Positions 61,591 to 64,000 of a stretch of DNA of 64,000 bases are shown in pieces (position 1 is the stretch's first letter; each line of letters begins with the position of its first letter). This DNA is from Desulfoferrobacter suflitae (GTDB lineage Bacteria; Desulfobacterota; Syntrophobacteria; Syntrophobacterales; Syntrophobacteraceae). Below the pieces are notes generated by a model, which was not told the DNA's origin, did no database searches, and was given only the letters and a program-made list of their open reading frames with translations. The stretch spans positions 62,001 through 126,000 of the forward strand of contig NZ_JAIBKA010000004.1 in NCBI RefSeq assembly GCF_022603395.1, given 5' to 3'. The translations under genes and the position numbers were made by a program.

Positions 61591-63166
61591 CTTCAGTGAG
61601 TTGCCCACCTTGCTCACGCTGCTCCCCAATAAGAAAGGGACGGTCAAAAATTAAGGCCTCGGGGCAGAAGTGCCGAATCAATGGAGGGTTCTTGATAAGC
61701 TTCGCAAACAGTTCGGCGTAGATGAATCGGTAGTAGCGGCACCAGGGATGTGCAGATCGAGCAGCAGCCATGGTGCCCAAAGCCAAATAGGTCTCCAGGG
61801 TGCAGCCGGCTTCACAAAACCGCTGGTAGGTGCACCGGCGGCACACGGGAATGCCGGCAGTAGCCCGCTCAGCCAGTTCCGACAGCAGTCGATGGCGGCG
61901 CAGGCTCCCTGTCAGCTGCGTCAGTTCGTTGATGGAAGCAAGGCACAGTTCGTCGTTGGAGCGAAAGCGATCACAGGGAAAGATACGCCCGTCCGGTGCG
62001 AAAGCAAAAAACTCCTGTCCGGCTCCGCAGCAGGATCGCATGCACATGTAGGAGTGCATCTTGGAGCCGATGTTTCTCACCATATGGCGGGTGTTCTCTT
62101 CCACAATGGGGGGGACACGGGCGGTGATGAAGTCGAGGCAGGCGAGGTGCGCTTGCAGGAACTCCTCCTGGGAAAGGGCAAGTTTATCCCAGCTGGTGCG
62201 GGCACGTCCCAGCCTGCTGATCGGATTGAGTTTCACATGGCTGATTCCCAGCTCCACAAAGTGCTCCAGCAATGCCGGAAGGCTGTCATGGTTGGCCTTG
62301 GAAACCACCGCAATGACGCCAAAGCGCATGCCCCTGGCGTGTGCCAGGTGGAGGCCCCGGCAGATGGCGTCGTAACTGCTGCCTCCGCCGGGAAAAACAC
62401 GCGTGCGGTCGTTCACAAGGCGATCTCCGTCGAGGCTCAAGCCCAGTTGGATGTCCAACTTGTGCAACCGGTCGAGAACGCGTGGGGTGAGGAGCGTGCC
62501 GTTGGTCTGCAGCCGAAAGGCAAGGGTCTTGCCGTGCGCCGCGGCACCGTCATTGGCGTAGCCAACCACCGATTCCACCAGATCGAGGGCGAGCAGCGGT
62601 TCTCCGCCGTGAAAGATTATGGTTGTCGTTGTGGACGGAATTGCCAGAATGAGGTCGACGATTTTTTGCGCGGTGGGCCAGTCCATTTTGCGTCGGCCGT
62701 TGCTGCCTGCGTTGGCGGAACAATAATGGCAGGACAGGTTGCAGCGATCGGTGGGCACCATCAAAGCAAGCGATCTTGTGCGGCTCAGCGGGCCCTGCTG
62801 CCAAACACCCGGCTCAAAGAAGCTCCGGCCGCGAATCCGAAGCAATCCCAACCAGTAAAGATACACCACAAATTGCTTGAGCTCCTCCATTTGTGCGGGA
62901 GCAACAGCTGCTGCCACCCGATGCAGCTCTGTTCCATGCAGCAGCCGGTACACCTCCCACTCACGCGGCTCCAGCAATGCCCAGCCGCCCGTGTTGCGCT
63001 CAATGAGCAGGGTTCCGGCAGGATGAGGGATGTTTTCCACCGGAATGTGCTCACACAAAGGGTTGTTTCCAAAAACGCGCTCGTCGAATCGGGGTTGTGC
63101 TGCACCAAACTCCAGGTGGGTCAAAAGATGAGTGAAATCGTCATCTGCAAGCCTGAAGAAAAACAT
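61568..63166 (-). CDS. radical SAM/SPASM protein with N-terminal extension
   Basis: 532 residues preceded by GAGGGG. About 135 residues of unknown type (MFFFRLADDDFTHLLTHLEF) precede the radical SAM core, whose cluster motif is CNLSCHYC at residues 142-149. HGGEPLLALDLVESVV and GLSLDGDRLVNDRTR follow, and the C-terminal SPASM clusters are MCMRSCCGAGQEFFAFAPDG and CRRCTYQRFCEAGC. The layout is that of peptide-modifying maturases, including anaerobic sulfatase-maturase relatives. The N-terminal stretch may recognise a leader peptide. No precursor gene is visible within the window. Confidence 0.85.
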   Translation of the reverse strand: MFFFRLADDDFTHLLTHLEFGAAQPRFDERVFGNNPLCEHIPVENIPHPAGTLLIERNTGGWALLEPREWEVYRLLHGTELHRVAAAVAPAQMEELKQFVVYLYWLGLLRIRGRSFFEPGVWQQGPLSRTRSLALMVPTDRCNLSCHYCSANAGSNGRRKMDWPTAQKIVDLILAIPSTTTTIIFHGGEPLLALDLVESVVGYANDGAAAHGKTLAFRLQTNGTLLTPRVLDRLHKLDIQLGLSLDGDRLVNDRTRVFPGGGSSYDAICRGLHLAHARGMRFGVIAVVSKANHDSLPALLEHFVELGISHVKLNPISRLGRARTSWDKLALSQEEFLQAHLACLDFITARVPPIVEENTRHMVRNIGSKMHSYMCMRSCCGAGQEFFAFAPDGRIFPCDRFRSNDELCLASINELTQLTGSLRRHRLLSELAERATAGIPVCRRCTYQRFCEAGCTLETYLALGTMAAARSAHPWCRYYRFIYAELFAKLIKNPPLIRHFCPEALIFDRPFLIGEQREQGGQLTEDDIRSMQ

Positions 63167-63186
63167 TGCCGCCCCTCACTGCGCTC

Positions 63187-64000
63187 CTAATCGTTGAAAA
63201 GGCTTTTGCTGTAAATATGAGCCGCCGGGTAGAGTTTGCCCAGCAACCCCATGTCTTCCGCAAGGAGCTCCAGGAGCAACGTGTAGATTCCCCGGTAATA
63301 GCTGCACCAGGGATGGGGCGTCGTTGCGGAGTGGCTGTCAAACCAGGAGTCCAGGCTGCAGCCTGCTTCACAGAAGCGTTGATAAGAACAGGCTGCGCAG
63401 TCGTCGATGAGGGCCGGCCGCCGTTGTGCGATCCGCTTCAGGAGGGGGTGAGTCAGCCCCAGATCCTTCAGGTCATCGATCTCGGCCAGGTTGCCCAGGC
63501 ACAAATCCTCGTATTCTCGAAACCGATCACAGGGATACACCGCGCCGGTCGGAGTAAAAGTGAAGAACTCGCGGCCGGCACCGCATTGTGATCGCATGCA
63601 CCGGTAGGAATGCATCCTCTGGCCCATGTTGCGCAATATGTGGTAAAGGTTTTCATCAATAACCGGAGCTTCTCTGGAAACCACATACGCCAGGTAGCGC
63701 TGGTGCCAGTTGAGGTATTCTTCCGGCGTCAGGGCCAGCTCCTGCCAGCGGCCTCTGGCGCGCCCCAGCTTGAAGACCGGGTTGAACTTGACCGAGGGTA
63801 GCCCGATCGCTGCAAAATGATCCAGCAATGTCAGGAGCTTGGCGCTGTTGATCCTGGATACAACGCAGATCAATCCGAAATCAACCTGCTCGGACCTCAT
63901 GAGCTCGATTGCCCGTCGGGTGGCTGAGTAACTGCCGTGACCATTGGGAAAGTGACGCGTGAGATCGTTGGTGGATGCGTCACCGTCAAGGCTCAGGCTG
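63187..64000 (-). CDS. radical SAM/SPASM protein, partial (paralogue of its neighbour)
   Basis: The C-terminal 270 residues are seen; the start lies beyond the right edge. It matches its downstream neighbour closely: SLSLDGDASTNDLTRHFP, then the SPASM clusters CMRSQCGAGREFFTFTPTGA and CAACSYQRFCEAGCSLDSWF. The two genes are 20 bp apart and are tandem paralogues. The radical SAM cluster itself is outside the window. Confidence 0.85.
   Translation of the reverse strand, partial: SLSLDGDASTNDLTRHFPNGHGSYSATRRAIELMRSEQVDFGLICVVSRINSAKLLTLLDHFAAIGLPSVKFNPVFKLGRARGRWQELALTPEEYLNWHQRYLAYVVSREAPVIDENLYHILRNMGQRMHSYRCMRSQCGAGREFFTFTPTGAVYPCDRFREYEDLCLGNLAEIDDLKDLGLTHPLLKRIAQRRPALIDDCAACSYQRFCEAGCSLDSWFDSHSATTPHPWCSYYRGIYTLLLELLAEDMGLLGKLYPAAHIYSKSLFND

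Noticed and set aside
61670-63190. 506-codon open frame on the plus strand
   Set aside because: Antisense to the radical SAM/SPASM gene, whose Cys motifs and ribosome site are clear.
1-64000. CRISPR arrays, tRNA or rRNA genes, phage or complete IS elements
   Set aside because: No regularly spaced repeats, cloverleaf sequences, rRNA stretches, transposases or integrases were seen on either strand.

Overview
The window reads as chromosomal DNA of a Gram-negative anaerobe, most likely a member of the Desulfobacterota close to the Syntrophobacterales. The pointers are a GT9 heptosyltransferase-type gene (LPS), numerous ATG/GTG/TTG starts with strong AAGGAG sites, sigma-54 promoters, a DVU0772-like small protein, acyl-CoA and CoA-transferase enzymes, and a Fe-S/TetR/thioesterase operon of the kind seen in syntrophs. 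Taxonomy is inferred, not proven. No rRNA, tRNA, CRISPR array, intact insertion sequence or prophage is visible. The window edges cut a PEP/pyruvate-binding kinase on the left and a radical SAM/SPASM gene on the right.

Layout. 1-8 kb: partial phosphotransferase-type enzyme, then a membrane-bound sigma-54 activator next to a TauE/SafE exporter operon; the shared intergenic region carries two divergent -24/-12 promoters. 8-12 kb: carboxymuconolactone decarboxylase-like protein, class II photolyase, 14-TM MFS exporter. 12-16 kb: four minus-strand genes ending in a soluble GAF/PAS sensor kinase. 16-23 kb: M15-type peptidase, hicA remnant, CoA-transferase fused to GNAT, rpoH, OsmC-like protein, tandem universal stress protein. 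23-26 kb: Na+/solute-symporter-histidine kinase fusion with a small membrane partner. 26-35 kb: pyruvate dehydrogenase complex operon with its own lipoyl-assembly genes (pdhA, pdhB, pdhC, lpd, lipB, lipA) and a terminal GT20 gene. 35-41 kb: class III aminotransferase, ALDH7-type semialdehyde dehydrogenase, SLC13 carrier and glutaryl-CoA dehydrogenase, which together suggest lysine or aminoadipate breakdown.

41-56 kb is the most unusual part. A complete Wsp-type chemosensory operon (receptor, CheW, CheR-TPR, Cys-rich CheW, CheA-REC hybrid, CheB, response regulator) is present, but the response regulator keeps a WspR-like receiver and has a SpoIIE/PP2C phosphatase in place of the GGDEF domain. 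A convergent pair beside it encodes a STAS anti-sigma-antagonist-like protein and an RsbW-like kinase. The operon's own receptor carries a periplasmic CxxCH haem c motif; a second WspA-type receptor with a lone periplasmic Cache protein lies just upstream. The reading is a chemosensory array that controls a partner switch rather than c-di-GMP.

56-64 kb: TetR-Fe-S protein-thioesterase operon with a candidate operator, tag, and a run of three radical SAM genes plus a GT9 glycosyltransferase that looks like part of a peptide-maturation or glycoconjugate locus extending beyond the window.
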